This document shows, piece after piece, positions 8,243 to 16,422 of a stretch of 64,000 bases of DNA. The notes below the pieces were generated by a model, which saw nothing but the letters and a program-made list of their open reading frames with translations, was not told where the DNA came from and ran no database searches. Position 1 is the stretch's first letter. The number at the start of each line of letters is the position of its first letter. The DNA is taken from positions 367,865-431,864 of the forward strand of contig NZ_BMHQ01000002.1 in NCBI RefSeq assembly GCF_014641195.1, written 5' to 3'. Made by a program: the position numbers and the translations under genes. This stretch comes from Marinithermofilum abyssi. GTDB taxonomy: Bacteria > Bacillota > Bacilli > Thermoactinomycetales > DSM-45169.

Positions 8243-9841
8243 ATGAAAGCGAAGCGTCCTTTGCGATGGGGACTTTCCGTGGTGATAAGCACAGCTGTAT
8301 TCCTCACCCCGATACTGTCTTCTTCCGCTGCCGTCACCACCCAACCGAAACCGGTAGAGCTGCAGATTCTCGGGATCAACGATCTGCACGGCCAGTTGAA
8401 TGTCACCCGAAATGTCAATAACCGACCGGCAGGCCGCGCAGATTACCTGGCCACGTATTTGCGCGAAAGAGAAGCGCAAAACCCGAACACGCTGATGGTT
8501 CACTCAGGAGACGTGGTGGGAGCCAGTGCTCCGGTATCCGCTCTCCTACAGGATGAACCCACGATTGAAATCTTAAACACTCTTGGGTTTGATATCGGCA
8601 CGGTAGGCAATCACGAATTTGACGATGGCGTGAAGGAAATGCTGCGGCTCATTAACGGCGGGGAACACGAGAAAACGGGGTATTTTGAAGGAGCCGACTT
8701 CCCCTATATCGCCGCCAACGTGGTGGATGAAAAAACCGGCAAACCGATCCTGCCCCCGCACCTCATCAAATCGGTGAACGGCATTCCGGTCGGTTTCATC
8801 GGCGTCGTCACCAAAGATACCCCCAAGATTGTCACACCGGAAGGTGTAAAGGGAGTCAAATTCCTGGACGAAGCGGAAACGATTAACCGCGAAGTGAAAA
8901 AGCTGAAACAAAGAGGCGTAAAAGCCATCGTCGTCCTGGCCCATGAAGGCGGGTTCCAGGACAAAACCACCGGGCAAGTGGACGGCCGGATCCATGACAT
9001 CGCAAAAGCAACGGATGATGAAGTGGATGTGATCATGAGCGGCCATACTCATTCCTACATCAACGCAACCATCGACGGCAAACTGGTCGTACAGTCCTAC
9101 AGCTACGGCACCGCCTTTTCCGATATCGATCTCTCCCTGGACCGGAAAACCCGTGATGTCGTAAAGAAAAAAGCAGAGATTGTCACGGTGTACCAGGAAG
9201 GTGTTCAGCCCGATCCGGAAGTGGTGGACATCATCAAGAAATCCGAAGAAAAAGTGGCTCCCATCATCAATGAAAAGATCGGCGAAGCAAAAGAGAACCT
9301 GACGAATGAACCCAACGCTGCGGGAGAATCCGCACTGGGTAACTTGATCGCCGATGCCCAACGCTGGAAGATGAATACGGATTTCGCTTTCATGAACCCC
9401 GGCGGCATCCGGGCGAATATCGAAGCCGGAACCGTTACCTGGGGCGATCTGTATAACGTTCAACCTTTCAACAATGATCTGGTTACTATGAAAATGACGG
9501 GAGAACAGATCCGCAAACTCCTGGAACAGCAGTGGCAGCTGGACCGTCCTCGGGTGTTGCAAATCTCCGGCCTCACCTACAAATGGGATCCCTCCCGGCC
9601 GGCGGGCGACCGGGTGGTGGAATTGAAAAAGGCGGATGGTACACCGATTGAACCCGGACAAACTTATACGGTTACAGCCAACAGCTTCCTCGCCGGCGGC
9701 GGCGACGGATTCACCGTCTTCAATGAAGCGACAGACAAAGTAGTGGGTCCGGTCGACCTGGATACATTGGTGGAATATGTAAAACAATTGCCCCAGCCTT
9801 TCTCCGCAGCGATCGAAGGACGGATCCAACAAGCCAATTAA
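8243..9841 (+). CDS. Secreted 5'-nucleotidase / 2',3'-cyclic phosphodiesterase family protein
   Basis: The 532-residue protein begins with a signal peptide (MKAKRPLRWGLSVVISTAVF, cleavage probably after SSSAA). The metallophosphoesterase domain shows the metal motifs GINDLHG, HSGDVVG, GNHEFDDG and SGHTHSYIN, followed by the 5'-nucleotidase C-terminal domain with NPGGIRANI and the substrate loop AGGGDGFTVF. UshA/YfkN-like enzymes release phosphate and nucleosides from extracellular nucleotides. There is no cell-wall sorting signal, so it is likely released or weakly associated with the wall. ATG 8243 was chosen because AAAGGAG is 9 bases upstream; the frame is open further upstream to 8141. 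Confidence 0.92.
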   Translation: MKAKRPLRWGLSVVISTAVFLTPILSSSAAVTTQPKPVELQILGINDLHGQLNVTRNVNNRPAGRADYLATYLREREAQNPNTLMVHSGDVVGASAPVSALLQDEPTIEILNTLGFDIGTVGNHEFDDGVKEMLRLINGGEHEKTGYFEGADFPYIAANVVDEKTGKPILPPHLIKSVNGIPVGFIGVVTKDTPKIVTPEGVKGVKFLDEAETINREVKKLKQRGVKAIVVLAHEGGFQDKTTGQVDGRIHDIAKATDDEVDVIMSGHTHSYINATIDGKLVVQSYSYGTAFSDIDLSLDRKTRDVVKKKAEIVTVYQEGVQPDPEVVDIIKKSEEKVAPIINEKIGEAKENLTNEPNAAGESALGNLIADAQRWKMNTDFAFMNPGGIRANIEAGTVTWGDLYNVQPFNNDLVTMKMTGEQIRKLLEQQWQLDRPRVLQISGLTYKWDPSRPAGDRVVELKKADGTPIEPGQTYTVTANSFLAGGGDGFTVFNEATDKVVGPVDLDTLVEYVKQLPQPFSAAIEGRIQQAN

Positions 9842-9843
9842 AA

Positions 9844-9876
9844 CCGAAAGCCACCCATTCCGGGTGGCTTATATAT
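9844..9876 (+). terminator. Terminator between the 5'-nucleotidase gene and yedK (convergent)
   Basis: AAGCCACCC - ATTCC - GGGTGGCTT forms a compact hairpin. The tail ATATATAG is T-poor on the plus strand; on the minus strand TTTCGGTTTT follows, so it may serve both genes. Confidence 0.6.
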
Positions 9877-9886
9877 AGGTAAAGGA

Positions 9887-10573
9887 CTATTCGGTTGGAA
9901 CAGAAAGCGGCTGAATGCAATCCGGAGCATCATGATGTGGTGAATTGACCTGGGAAGATACAGGATACATCTCCATCGTCTCGGAAGGATATGGTTGGAG
10001 CATATTGCGCAGCAACTCCGGATCTTTGAGACTGGGGTCAAGCCATACACTTTCGTCCGCAGGATGGAGAATCGCCGGCATCCGGTCGTGTATATCCGCC
10101 ATTTTTTCATTGGCACGCGTCGTAATAATGGTAAAGGAATGAACGACTTCCCCTTCAGGACTCTCCCACTGGTCCCACAATCCTGCAAAAGCAAACAGCT
10201 CGCCTTGATCCAATACGATCCGCATCGGCTGTTTTTTCTCTTCCGTCACATTCCACTCATAAAACCCGTCGGCAGGGACAAGGCAACGATGCCGCAAAAA
10301 GGAACGGCGAAAAGCAGGTTTTTGTCGAATGGTTTCACTGCGGGCGTTGATCAGACGGTTGCCGATCTTGAGATCCTTTGCCCACCGGGGAACCAACCCC
10401 CAACGCATGGGCACCGCCTTTTTTTCTCCACCGTCTTCCACGATGACAGGCACTGTCTGGGTCGGAGCGATATTATAACGGGGAGAATGTTCCACTGCAT
10501 CCTCCTGCTGATTCAAATTAAACCGCTGGATAATCTCGCCCAAACCTGTTGTCAGAGTGAATCGGCCGCACAA
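9887..10573 (-). CDS. SOS response-associated peptidase family protein (SRAP/HMCES, YedK-type)
   Basis: The 228-residue protein starts with MCGRF and contains the SRAP landmarks RYNIAPTQ, MRWGLVPRWAKD, NARSETI, RRCLVPADGFYEW and DRMPAIL. After removal of the initiator methionine, Cys2 forms a stable thiazolidine cross-link with abasic sites in single-stranded DNA, protecting them. The start codon is TTG (10571-10573), preceded by GAGGTG; a later start would lose the catalytic cysteine. No LexA-like CGAAC-N4-GTTCG box was seen upstream. It converges with the 5'-nucleotidase gene. Confidence 0.92.
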   Translation of the reverse strand: MCGRFTLTTGLGEIIQRFNLNQQEDAVEHSPRYNIAPTQTVPVIVEDGGEKKAVPMRWGLVPRWAKDLKIGNRLINARSETIRQKPAFRRSFLRHRCLVPADGFYEWNVTEEKKQPMRIVLDQGELFAFAGLWDQWESPEGEVVHSFTIITTRANEKMADIHDRMPAILHPADESVWLDPSLKDPELLRNMLQPYPSETMEMYPVSSQVNSPHHDAPDCIQPLSVPTE

Positions 10574-10804
10574 AGCACCTCACCGCTTTCCTGCTAGTTT
10601 TCAGATCTACACCAAAAATATGATAATCTCGTACTTTTATCCTATTATATCACAGGGTGTGGAACAACCGGAGCATCACATCTCACATCTGTATCCATCG
10701 TTGTTCGTTCATTCACGCGAGAAAAGGATAACGAGTTATTATGATAAGAGGGGAAACGGAAAAAATCAAGGCCTGCTCATAACACCTAATCATTCTTGCG
10801 AAAA
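10574..10804. other. Intergenic region upstream of yedK
   Basis: AT-rich, with no gene, repeat or clear regulatory site that I can support beyond the GAGGTG ribosome binding site of yedK. Confidence 0.4.
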
Positions 10805-10805
10805 A

Positions 10806-10844
10806 AAGACTGGGCAGACTCCTGAAGGAGCAGCCCAGTCGTGT
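10806..10844 (-). terminator. Terminator after the ArsC/Spx-fold gene
   Basis: Minus strand GACTGGGC and GCCCAGTC pair around a loop that itself contains CTCCTTCAGGAG, followed by TTTTTTTC. Confidence 0.85.
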
Positions 10845-10845
10845 T

Positions 10846-11208
10846 TTACTCAGCCCAAGTCTGATCAAAGGTTTTCTCATTAAAACCCACTGTCACCTTT
10901 TCACCGTCAGTCACAATCGGCCGTTTGATCAGCATGCCGTCAGAAGACAGAAGATCCAGCATCTCCTCTTCGTTCATCTTCGGCAGCTTCTCCTTCAGAT
11001 TCAGCTCACGGTACTTTTTCCCGCTGGTGTTGAAAAACTTCTTGATGGGCAATCCACTTTTATCCACCAGCGCTTTCAGTTCATCCTTCGTCGGAGGCTC
11101 CTCCACAATGTGCCGTTCCGCTGTGTCGATCCCTTTTTCCTCCAAATATTTTTTTGCCTTGCGGCAAGTGCCGCATTTGGGATAGTGGTACATTACCAAG
11201 GGCTTCAT
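10846..11208 (-). CDS. ArsC/Spx family protein
   Basis: This 120-residue protein has a thioredoxin-like ArsC fold with the motif CGTCRKAKKYL, that is a CxxC (Cys10, Cys13 from ATG 11208), and the conserved IKRPIV segment near residue 90. It is of the YusI/YffB kind rather than a proven arsenate reductase; B. subtilis YusI also lies near gcvH. The RP motif and the absence of ars genes nearby argue for a redox or Spx-like regulatory role, which is not established. ATG 11208 gives the usual family length; AGGAGG lies upstream. A terminator follows. Confidence 0.8.
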   Translation of the reverse strand: MKPLVMYHYPKCGTCRKAKKYLEEKGIDTAERHIVEEPPTKDELKALVDKSGLPIKKFFNTSGKKYRELNLKEKLPKMNEEEMLDLLSSDGMLIKRPIVTDGEKVTVGFNEKTFDQTWAE

Positions 11209-11262
11209 GTGTGTTCTCCTCCTGTCGCATATTTCCATCCCCAGTATACCCTTCGGGCAGGA

Positions 11263-11820
11263 TCAGCGAAACACTTGGCCCCCTCGCTTGTACTCTACAT
11301 CTCCGACATTGTCGCGAACATTGGCAACACGAGCCAGTACAAAGAAAAAATCAGACAGCCGATTGAGGTACCTCCGTACTTCATCATTGGTCTCCTGCGC
11401 TTTGGTAAGGGAAACCACCCGGCGTTCCGCCCGCCGGGTCAATACCCGGCATACATGCAACGCAGCGGATACCTCGTTGCCCCCCGGCAAGATGAAGCGC
11501 TGAATCTCCGGCGTTTCCGCATCGTAACGGTCAATCCACTCTTCCAAACGGGACACCATCGCGGCGGTTACCCGATACTGCCGTTTTTTTCCCGCTTGAG
11601 CCAGATCCCCGCCGGCATCAAACAGCTCATGTTGGATTTCGGTCAGATCACGGATCATATCGGCATGCTTTTTTGTGTCCATTCGAGCAATCGCCTCGCC
11701 GACAAAAGCATTCACCTCGTCGGTGGTCCCGTAGGCTTCCACCCGAAGATCATCTTTGTCGACCCGTCCGCCGACCACACTCGTTTTTCCTTCGTCCCCC
11801 GTCCGTGTATAAATCCGCAC
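11263..11820 (-). CDS. ATP:cob(I)alamin adenosyltransferase, PduO type
   Basis: The N-terminal motif YTRTGDEGKTS and the later RFILPGGNEVSAALHVCRVLTRRAER are the signatures of PduO-type adenosyltransferases, which transfer the 5'-deoxyadenosyl group of ATP to cob(I)alamin. I prefer GTG 11820 (185 residues) because AAAGGGGG lies 9 bases upstream; an ATG at 11850 would add 10 residues but has no visible ribosome binding site. It is the last gene of the btuF-btuC-btuD unit, so imported cobalamin is converted to the coenzyme form by the same operon. Confidence 0.92.
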   Translation of the reverse strand: MRIYTRTGDEGKTSVVGGRVDKDDLRVEAYGTTDEVNAFVGEAIARMDTKKHADMIRDLTEIQHELFDAGGDLAQAGKKRQYRVTAAMVSRLEEWIDRYDAETPEIQRFILPGGNEVSAALHVCRVLTRRAERRVVSLTKAQETNDEVRRYLNRLSDFFFVLARVANVRDNVGDVEYKRGGQVFR

Positions 11821-11884
11821 CTGTGTCGTCCCCCTTTCCTCATTCTCCATTTATTTCACGCCAAGTTGAAAAAATCCCTTCTCC

Positions 11885-12700
11885 TTATCCGATCGTCCGG
11901 GACCGGGACAAAAGAGACACCGTCGTTTCTCCGGGAGACAACAACACCTGCGGTACACCGGTTACCGGATGACGAATGACGGCGGCATCCACATCATACA
12001 CTTCCCGGATCAGGGAAGCCGTCAACAGGGAATCCGGCGGACCCTCCCTCACAATTCGGCCGTCCTTCATGGCCAATATACGGTCACAATAGTGGGCGGC
12101 GAGGTTGAGATCATGGAAGACCACCAATACGGCCAGCTCTCTCTCTCTTTGCCACTCCTTAATTTCATCCAATACAGCGATTTGATGGGCGATATCCATG
12201 TAAGTAGTGGGTTCATCCAGGATAAAGCAATGGGGTTCCTGCGCCATCGCCTTGGCGATGGCCACCCGCTGCCGTTGACCGCCGCTCAAATGCTGAACCG
12301 GACGATGGCGATCTTCGGTCAGACCTGTCTTGGTCAAGACAGTCTCTACCATCGAATCCATCCGGCGCTCCAACCAAGACCAGGCACTTTCATGGGGGTA
12401 GCGGCCCATCGCAACCACTTCCTGTACGGTAAAAGCCACAGGGGAAAGCCCCTCCTGGGGGAGCACGGCCACCCTTTGAGCCCGCTCTTTAGCCGCAAAA
12501 GCAACCAACGGCTTTCCCTCAAGAACCACCTGTCCGCTGTCCGGTGTTTCTTCCCCAGACAACAAACGTACCAGGGTGGTTTTTCCGCTGCCGTTGGGGC
12601 CGATCAAGCCGATGATTTCACCGCGGCGCACGGTGATGTCCACGTCGCGGATCACGTATTTTCCCTGGAAATTTTTTGACAGGCCGATTCCTTGCAACAT
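11885..12700 (-). CDS. btuD: Cobalamin/iron-siderophore type ABC transporter ATP-binding protein
   Basis: The 271-residue protein has all ABC ATPase motifs: Walker A GPNGSGKTT (near 33), Q-loop LPQEG, signature LSGGQRQRVAIAKAM, Walker B CFILDEPTTYMDI and the switch histidine in VVFHDLNLA. The sequence is of the FepC/BtuD class. Position between btuC and the adenosyltransferase gene, downstream of a cobalamin riboswitch, points to vitamin B12 rather than iron uptake; that specificity is inferred from regulation. Confidence 0.9.
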   Translation of the reverse strand: MLQGIGLSKNFQGKYVIRDVDITVRRGEIIGLIGPNGSGKTTLVRLLSGEETPDSGQVVLEGKPLVAFAAKERAQRVAVLPQEGLSPVAFTVQEVVAMGRYPHESAWSWLERRMDSMVETVLTKTGLTEDRHRPVQHLSGGQRQRVAIAKAMAQEPHCFILDEPTTYMDIAHQIAVLDEIKEWQRERELAVLVVFHDLNLAAHYCDRILAMKDGRIVREGPPDSLLTASLIREVYDVDAAVIRHPVTGVPQVLLSPGETTVSLLSRSRTIG

Positions 12701-12740
12701 GACGGTTCCCTCCTTTCAGAGGAACGTGTCAACGCCCCGC

Positions 12741-13781
12741 TTAACTAAGCTGGTTACTTTTTGACCGTAAGAGCCAAGCGAAAAATGGAGCGCCGATAAA
12801 GGCCGTCACCACACCGATCGGAATCTCCCTCGGCTCCATTGCCACCCGAGCCAACAGGTCTGCACCGATCAAAAAGGCAGCTCCAGACAAGGCCGATACC
12901 GGCAGCAACACCCGGTGATCCGGGCCGCAGAGAAGGCGTTGAATGTGCGGGATGACCAACCCGACAAACCCGATAATGCCCGAAACGGCCACAGCCGTCC
13001 CCGTCATCAGTGTGGCCGCAAGCAATAGAATGGTTCGGGTCCGTTCCACCGGCACACCCAGGTGATAGGCTTCCCTTTCCCCCAACGTCAACAGGTTCAA
13101 ACGAGGCGACAAGCACCACAGCACACCCAAACCTGTGATCAAAAAGGGGAAAAGCACGGCGGAATGGCTCCACTCCCGCATGGATAAGCTGCCCATCAGC
13201 CAAAACTGGATCCGTTGCAGCTGTTCCTCGGAAATCGACAGTATATAGGTGAGCATCGCTCCAAAAAGCGCCTGAACCACTACCCCGGATAAAATCAGGA
13301 TGCCTGAACCACTCAGGGAACGGGCGGCTGCGGCCTTGCTCAGCCAAATCACCAGCAACAGGGCGAACAGACCGGCCAAAAAAGCCCAAATAGATGTATT
13401 CCAAACCCCGAACCAGGCGATCCCCCAACCCGTCAGGATCGCGACCGCCGCGCCCAATGCAGCTCCGGAAGAGACTCCCAGCACATACGGGTCAGCCAAT
13501 GGATTGCGCAGCAGCCCTTGAAAGACCACCCCTGCCCCGGCCAGTGCGGCCCCGACCAAACCCGCCAATACCACCCGGGGCATCCGAATCTCCCAGATAA
13601 TGGCGTGAGTGGCCGGATCACCGCTATCGACTGCCAACGGCCATATATGAGCCCGAATCACCCGCCATACATCCGGGATGGTGATATCTGCACTGCCCCA
13701 AGAGGCCGCCAGCATCACCATCAAGAGCAGTACGCCCGTCCAAATTCCTCCGTGCCAGCTCAAGCGGACAAGCCAATTCAC
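12741..13781 (-). CDS. btuC: Cobalamin ABC transporter permease
   Basis: A 346-residue FecCD-family membrane protein with about ten hydrophobic segments. Family signatures are IRMPRVVLAGLVGAALAGAG near residue 70, GLLRNPLADPYVLGVSSGAALGA near 92, and GFVGLVIPHIQRLLCGPDHR in the cytoplasmic loop that contacts the ATPase. It forms the translocation channel with BtuD. The gene begins 3 bases after the btuF stop, so the two are co-translated. Confidence 0.92.
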   Translation of the reverse strand: MNWLVRLSWHGGIWTGVLLLMVMLAASWGSADITIPDVWRVIRAHIWPLAVDSGDPATHAIIWEIRMPRVVLAGLVGAALAGAGVVFQGLLRNPLADPYVLGVSSGAALGAAVAILTGWGIAWFGVWNTSIWAFLAGLFALLLVIWLSKAAAARSLSGSGILILSGVVVQALFGAMLTYILSISEEQLQRIQFWLMGSLSMREWSHSAVLFPFLITGLGVLWCLSPRLNLLTLGEREAYHLGVPVERTRTILLLAATLMTGTAVAVSGIIGFVGLVIPHIQRLLCGPDHRVLLPVSALSGAAFLIGADLLARVAMEPREIPIGVVTAFIGAPFFAWLLRSKSNQLS

Positions 13782-13784
13782 GGA

Positions 13785-14732
13785 TTATTCCATCGCTTTC
13801 TTAAATTCTTTCGGATACAGGGCTTTGGAGATTTCCAGCAAACCGTCGGTAATCCGCGGACCGGGACGGCTAACCAGGTTGGTGTCCAATGCGTGCACCC
13901 GATACTTTTTCACCGCGGCGATATTTTTCCAACCGGAGCGTTTTTTCACCGCTTTTTCATCCGGGTGGGTCATCAAAATCACATCGGGATTCCATTGCAC
14001 CACTTTCTCACCAGAGACCTGTTTCCACCCCTGGATGTTGCCCGCCACATTTTTCCCGCCGGCCAAGGTGATCAACTCGTCCATAAAGGTGCCTTTTCCA
14101 CCGGTAAATAAGTCGGGGGAAACTTCCAGCCATACTTTTGCCTTTTGGTTGTCAGCGACCGATTTGGCAACCTGTTGTGCTTCCTTCTGCTCCTTCTTCA
14201 TCTCGGCGATCACTTGATTCGCCTTTTTCTCTGCATGGACAGCCTGTCCAACCGTCTCGATGGATTGAAATACTTCCTTCAGATTGGCGCCTTCATACAC
14301 CAAAACCGGCAAACCCAATTTCCGAAGTTTATCGATGGTTTTGGGATCATTGTTGGGCGATGCCAACACCAAATCCGGCTTCAGCTCCACCACTTTCTCG
14401 GCATTGATGTTCATGTCTCCCACTTTGGGAAGCTTTTTGACCTGCTTGGGATAGTCGTCGTTCGTCGTCACCCCTACGACATGATTCCCCTCCCCCAATG
14501 CATAAGCGATTTCCGTCATGTGCGGCATCAGGGACACAATGCGTTTCGGCTCTTTCTTCAACGTCACTTTTTGTCCGGTCTGATCGGTTACCGTCACAGG
14601 GTAGGATCCGGACGCATGCTGATCGTGACCCGCTTTTTCCGTTCCTTGCTGCGACGGGGAGCAGCCCGCCGCAGCCAGCACCAGTACCATAGAAGCAACG
14701 AAGATTGCAATTTTAGACCAACGCTCGCTCAT
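13785..14732 (-). CDS. btuF: Cobalamin ABC transporter substrate-binding lipoprotein
   Basis: The start ATG 14732 gives 315 residues and a lipoprotein signal peptide with lipobox LAAAGC (Cys near residue 24); the open frame upstream runs through the riboswitch and is not coding. The mature part has the BtuF/FhuD-like organisation with PKRIVSLMPHMTEIAYALG, LKPDLVLAS and a C-terminal helix. It captures corrinoid outside the membrane and hands it to BtuC. GGAAGGAAG precedes the start. The cobalamin riboswitch directly upstream supports the substrate. Confidence 0.93.
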   Translation of the reverse strand: MSERWSKIAIFVASMVLVLAAAGCSPSQQGTEKAGHDQHASGSYPVTVTDQTGQKVTLKKEPKRIVSLMPHMTEIAYALGEGNHVVGVTTNDDYPKQVKKLPKVGDMNINAEKVVELKPDLVLASPNNDPKTIDKLRKLGLPVLVYEGANLKEVFQSIETVGQAVHAEKKANQVIAEMKKEQKEAQQVAKSVADNQKAKVWLEVSPDLFTGGKGTFMDELITLAGGKNVAGNIQGWKQVSGEKVVQWNPDVILMTHPDEKAVKKRSGWKNIAAVKKYRVHALDTNLVSRPGPRITDGLLEISKALYPKEFKKAME

Positions 14733-14764
14733 GTACTTCCTTCCTCTCCATTCTTTTTCGAAAA

Positions 14765-14798
14765 AACAAAAAACCCATTGCCGCCGAGGCTCAGGGTT
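14765..14798 (-). terminator. Terminator of the cobalamin riboswitch leader
   Basis: On the minus strand AAACCC and GGGTTT enclose a GC-rich loop (GCCTCGGCGGC) and are followed by a T-rich tract (TTTTGTTTTTTC). It sits between aptamer and btuF, where a B12-responsive expression platform would act. Confidence 0.6.
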
Positions 14799-14869
14799 TG
14801 CCGCCACCTCCCGAAACAGACGGATGCCGGAAGGTGTTGCGGTCTCCTTTACCTCGAAGGAGATCGCAA

Positions 14870-15055
14870 GTGTCCGAGGGAAAAGGCAGGTCTCCTGGCT
14901 TGTGGCTCCTCGCTTCACTGCGCCTTCCCGTTCGATGACAGTGGCTTTCTGCAGTGTCGCTCCCCACTTACAGTGGCGGGACCGCGCCGGATTTACACCG
15001 GCTTCCCTTTTCACTTTCGCCCGTAAGCGAAAGACCTTTTCCTTCTCTTCACTTG
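14870..15055 (-). promoter_or_regulatory. Cobalamin riboswitch
   Basis: On the minus strand the leader shows, in order, AAAAGGGAAGCCGGTG, AAATCCGGCGCGGTCCCGCC, ACTGTAA, GCCACTG, and the B12 box AGCCAGGAGACCTGCC (14885-14900). These are the conserved elements of the AdoCbl riboswitch class. It lies upstream of btuF-btuC-btuD and the adenosyltransferase gene and should repress them when cobalamin is plentiful, through the terminator at 14765-14798. Confidence 0.93.
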
Positions 15056-15170
15056 TGGCTTCATTATATACGAATGTACTAATGGGTTCAATCCAGTGAC
15101 ACCGTCGAATCCCCGCTTGCTCCCATGATACAATCGTTAGTGAGAGCGATAAAAGGGAGGGAAGGCGTTT

Positions 15171-16028
15171 TTGCGCCGCAGACACATGACAGTGGTACCT
15201 TTTTCATTGGAAGTCGGAAAAGAAGACCGTATCATTCGGGGAGAGGTTTTCACTGGAGAACCGTCGGCTTCAACACCTGTATTGGTCCTTTGTCACGGAT
15301 TTAAGGGATTTAAAGATTGGGGCTTTTTCCCTTATGCAGCAGAGGAATTGACAACACGGGGGTTTACGGTGATCACCTTCAATTTCTCGATGAATGGAGT
15401 AGGCGAAGTGCCGGATCAGTTTACAGAACTCGATAAATTTGCCCGCAACACGTACTCCCGGGAACAAGAGGATCTCACCCTGTTGTTTGCGGCACTGCGC
15501 ACCGGCCGATTGCCCCTGCCCGATCATGCGGACACCCAGCGCACCGGCCTGATTGGGCACAGTCGAGGAGGAGCCAACAGCCTGCTGTTTGCTTTGGATC
15601 ATCCCGCAGAAGTTCAGGCTGTTGCCCTATGGAACAGCATTGCCAATGTAGACTTGTTCTCTCCCCAGATGAAACAGGAGATGAAGGAGCAGGGAAAAAC
15701 GGTCATCGTCAACGCACGAACACAACAAGAGATGCCGATCCTTGCCGAAGTATTGGAAGATATCGAATCCCACCGCGAACAGTTTGACATCCTGGGAAGA
15801 CTCTCCCAACTCCATCAGCCCCTGCTTATTCTGCAAGGCGACGAAGACTTGGCCGTTCCCGTTCATACGGCTGTGGATATCGACAAGCGAGCGCCCCACT
15901 CTCAACTCCACGTCCTTCCCGGAGCCAACCATACCTTTGGCGTTGTTCATCCTTTCCAAGGAACGACTCCCCATCTAAGTGAAGCTTTGGATAAAACCGC
16001 TTCATTTTTTCATTACCATTTAGGATGA
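15171..16028 (+). CDS. Alpha/beta hydrolase, dienelactone hydrolase-like
   Basis: The 285-residue protein has the alpha/beta hydrolase layout: oxyanion region VLCHGFKGFKDWG near residue 42, nucleophile motif GHSRGG (Ser near 129), an acid in LILQGDEDLAVP and the final histidine in GANHTFGV. The substrate is unknown; the family contains esterases and peptidase-like hydrolases. TTG 15171 has GGGAGG 10 bases upstream; ATG 15186 would shorten it by five residues and is also possible. It diverges from the riboswitch-controlled btu operon. Confidence 0.85.
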   Translation: MRRRHMTVVPFSLEVGKEDRIIRGEVFTGEPSASTPVLVLCHGFKGFKDWGFFPYAAEELTTRGFTVITFNFSMNGVGEVPDQFTELDKFARNTYSREQEDLTLLFAALRTGRLPLPDHADTQRTGLIGHSRGGANSLLFALDHPAEVQAVALWNSIANVDLFSPQMKQEMKEQGKTVIVNARTQQEMPILAEVLEDIESHREQFDILGRLSQLHQPLLILQGDEDLAVPVHTAVDIDKRAPHSQLHVLPGANHTFGVVHPFQGTTPHLSEALDKTASFFHYHLG

Positions 16029-16035
16029 ATTTTTA

Positions 16036-16180
16036 ACACGAAAAGGCCGGCATCCAGATGCCGGCCTTTTCGTCTCAAGGGGGTCAAACTTGTATCGATT
16101 AATAGGAAAGGATTGCAAACATAAACGAGCTTTATTCAAGATTTTGTTCAACAGCGGAAGCGATGAGCAGCATCAGCGTT
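16036..16180 (-). ncRNA. Candidate small RNA, about 145 nt
   Basis: A near-consensus promoter on the minus strand (16187-16215) would start transcription near 16180. About 110 bases later the RNA enters a perfect GC-rich hairpin (GGCCGGCATC / GATGCCGGCC, 16040-16071) followed by TTTTCGTGTT. No open frame longer than about 12 codons fits in between, and the downstream gene is convergent. The hairpin can also end the hydrolase transcript from the other side. Existence of the RNA is inferred from these signals only. Confidence 0.5.
16040..16071 (+). terminator. Bidirectional terminator after the hydrolase gene
   Basis: GAAAAGGCCGGCATC and GATGCCGGCCTTTTC form a perfect stem with a CA loop, giving a T run on both strands. 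Confidence 0.85.
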
Positions 16181-16186
16181 ATTCTC

Positions 16187-16215
16187 ACTATAATAGATTT
16201 AAAAATACATGTCAA
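16187..16215 (-). promoter_or_regulatory. Strong sigma-A promoter facing left
   Basis: Minus strand TTGACA (16210-16215), 17-base AT-rich spacer, TATAGT (16187-16192). It points at the region 16180-16036, which holds no gene. Confidence 0.65.
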
Positions 16216-16422
16216 TCACTAAAATGATAAATTTATGTAAAGACACCCCTTTGTCAACCGGGAATATTCCCCAACTTGCTTCCATTTTCAAGAAAGCGGT
16301 ATTTTTATCTACCATCAACGTTCTTCCATTCGGGATGGTTTCATCGATGAAAATGGGGTTTGGACGACATCAACTGAAGAAATCCTCAGCGACCGCTTGT
16401 TTTTTACGATGTCCACCCAGTT
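16216..16422. other. Intergenic stretch downstream of the PlsY-like gene
   Basis: No gene or terminator hairpin that I can support. A second TTGACA is present on the minus strand near 16252 but has no good -10 at the right distance. Confidence 0.4.

Noticed and set aside
16252..16280. Second TTGACA on the minus strand as a tandem promoter
   Set aside because: No acceptable -10 at 16-18 bases; the promoter at 16187-16215 explains the signal better.
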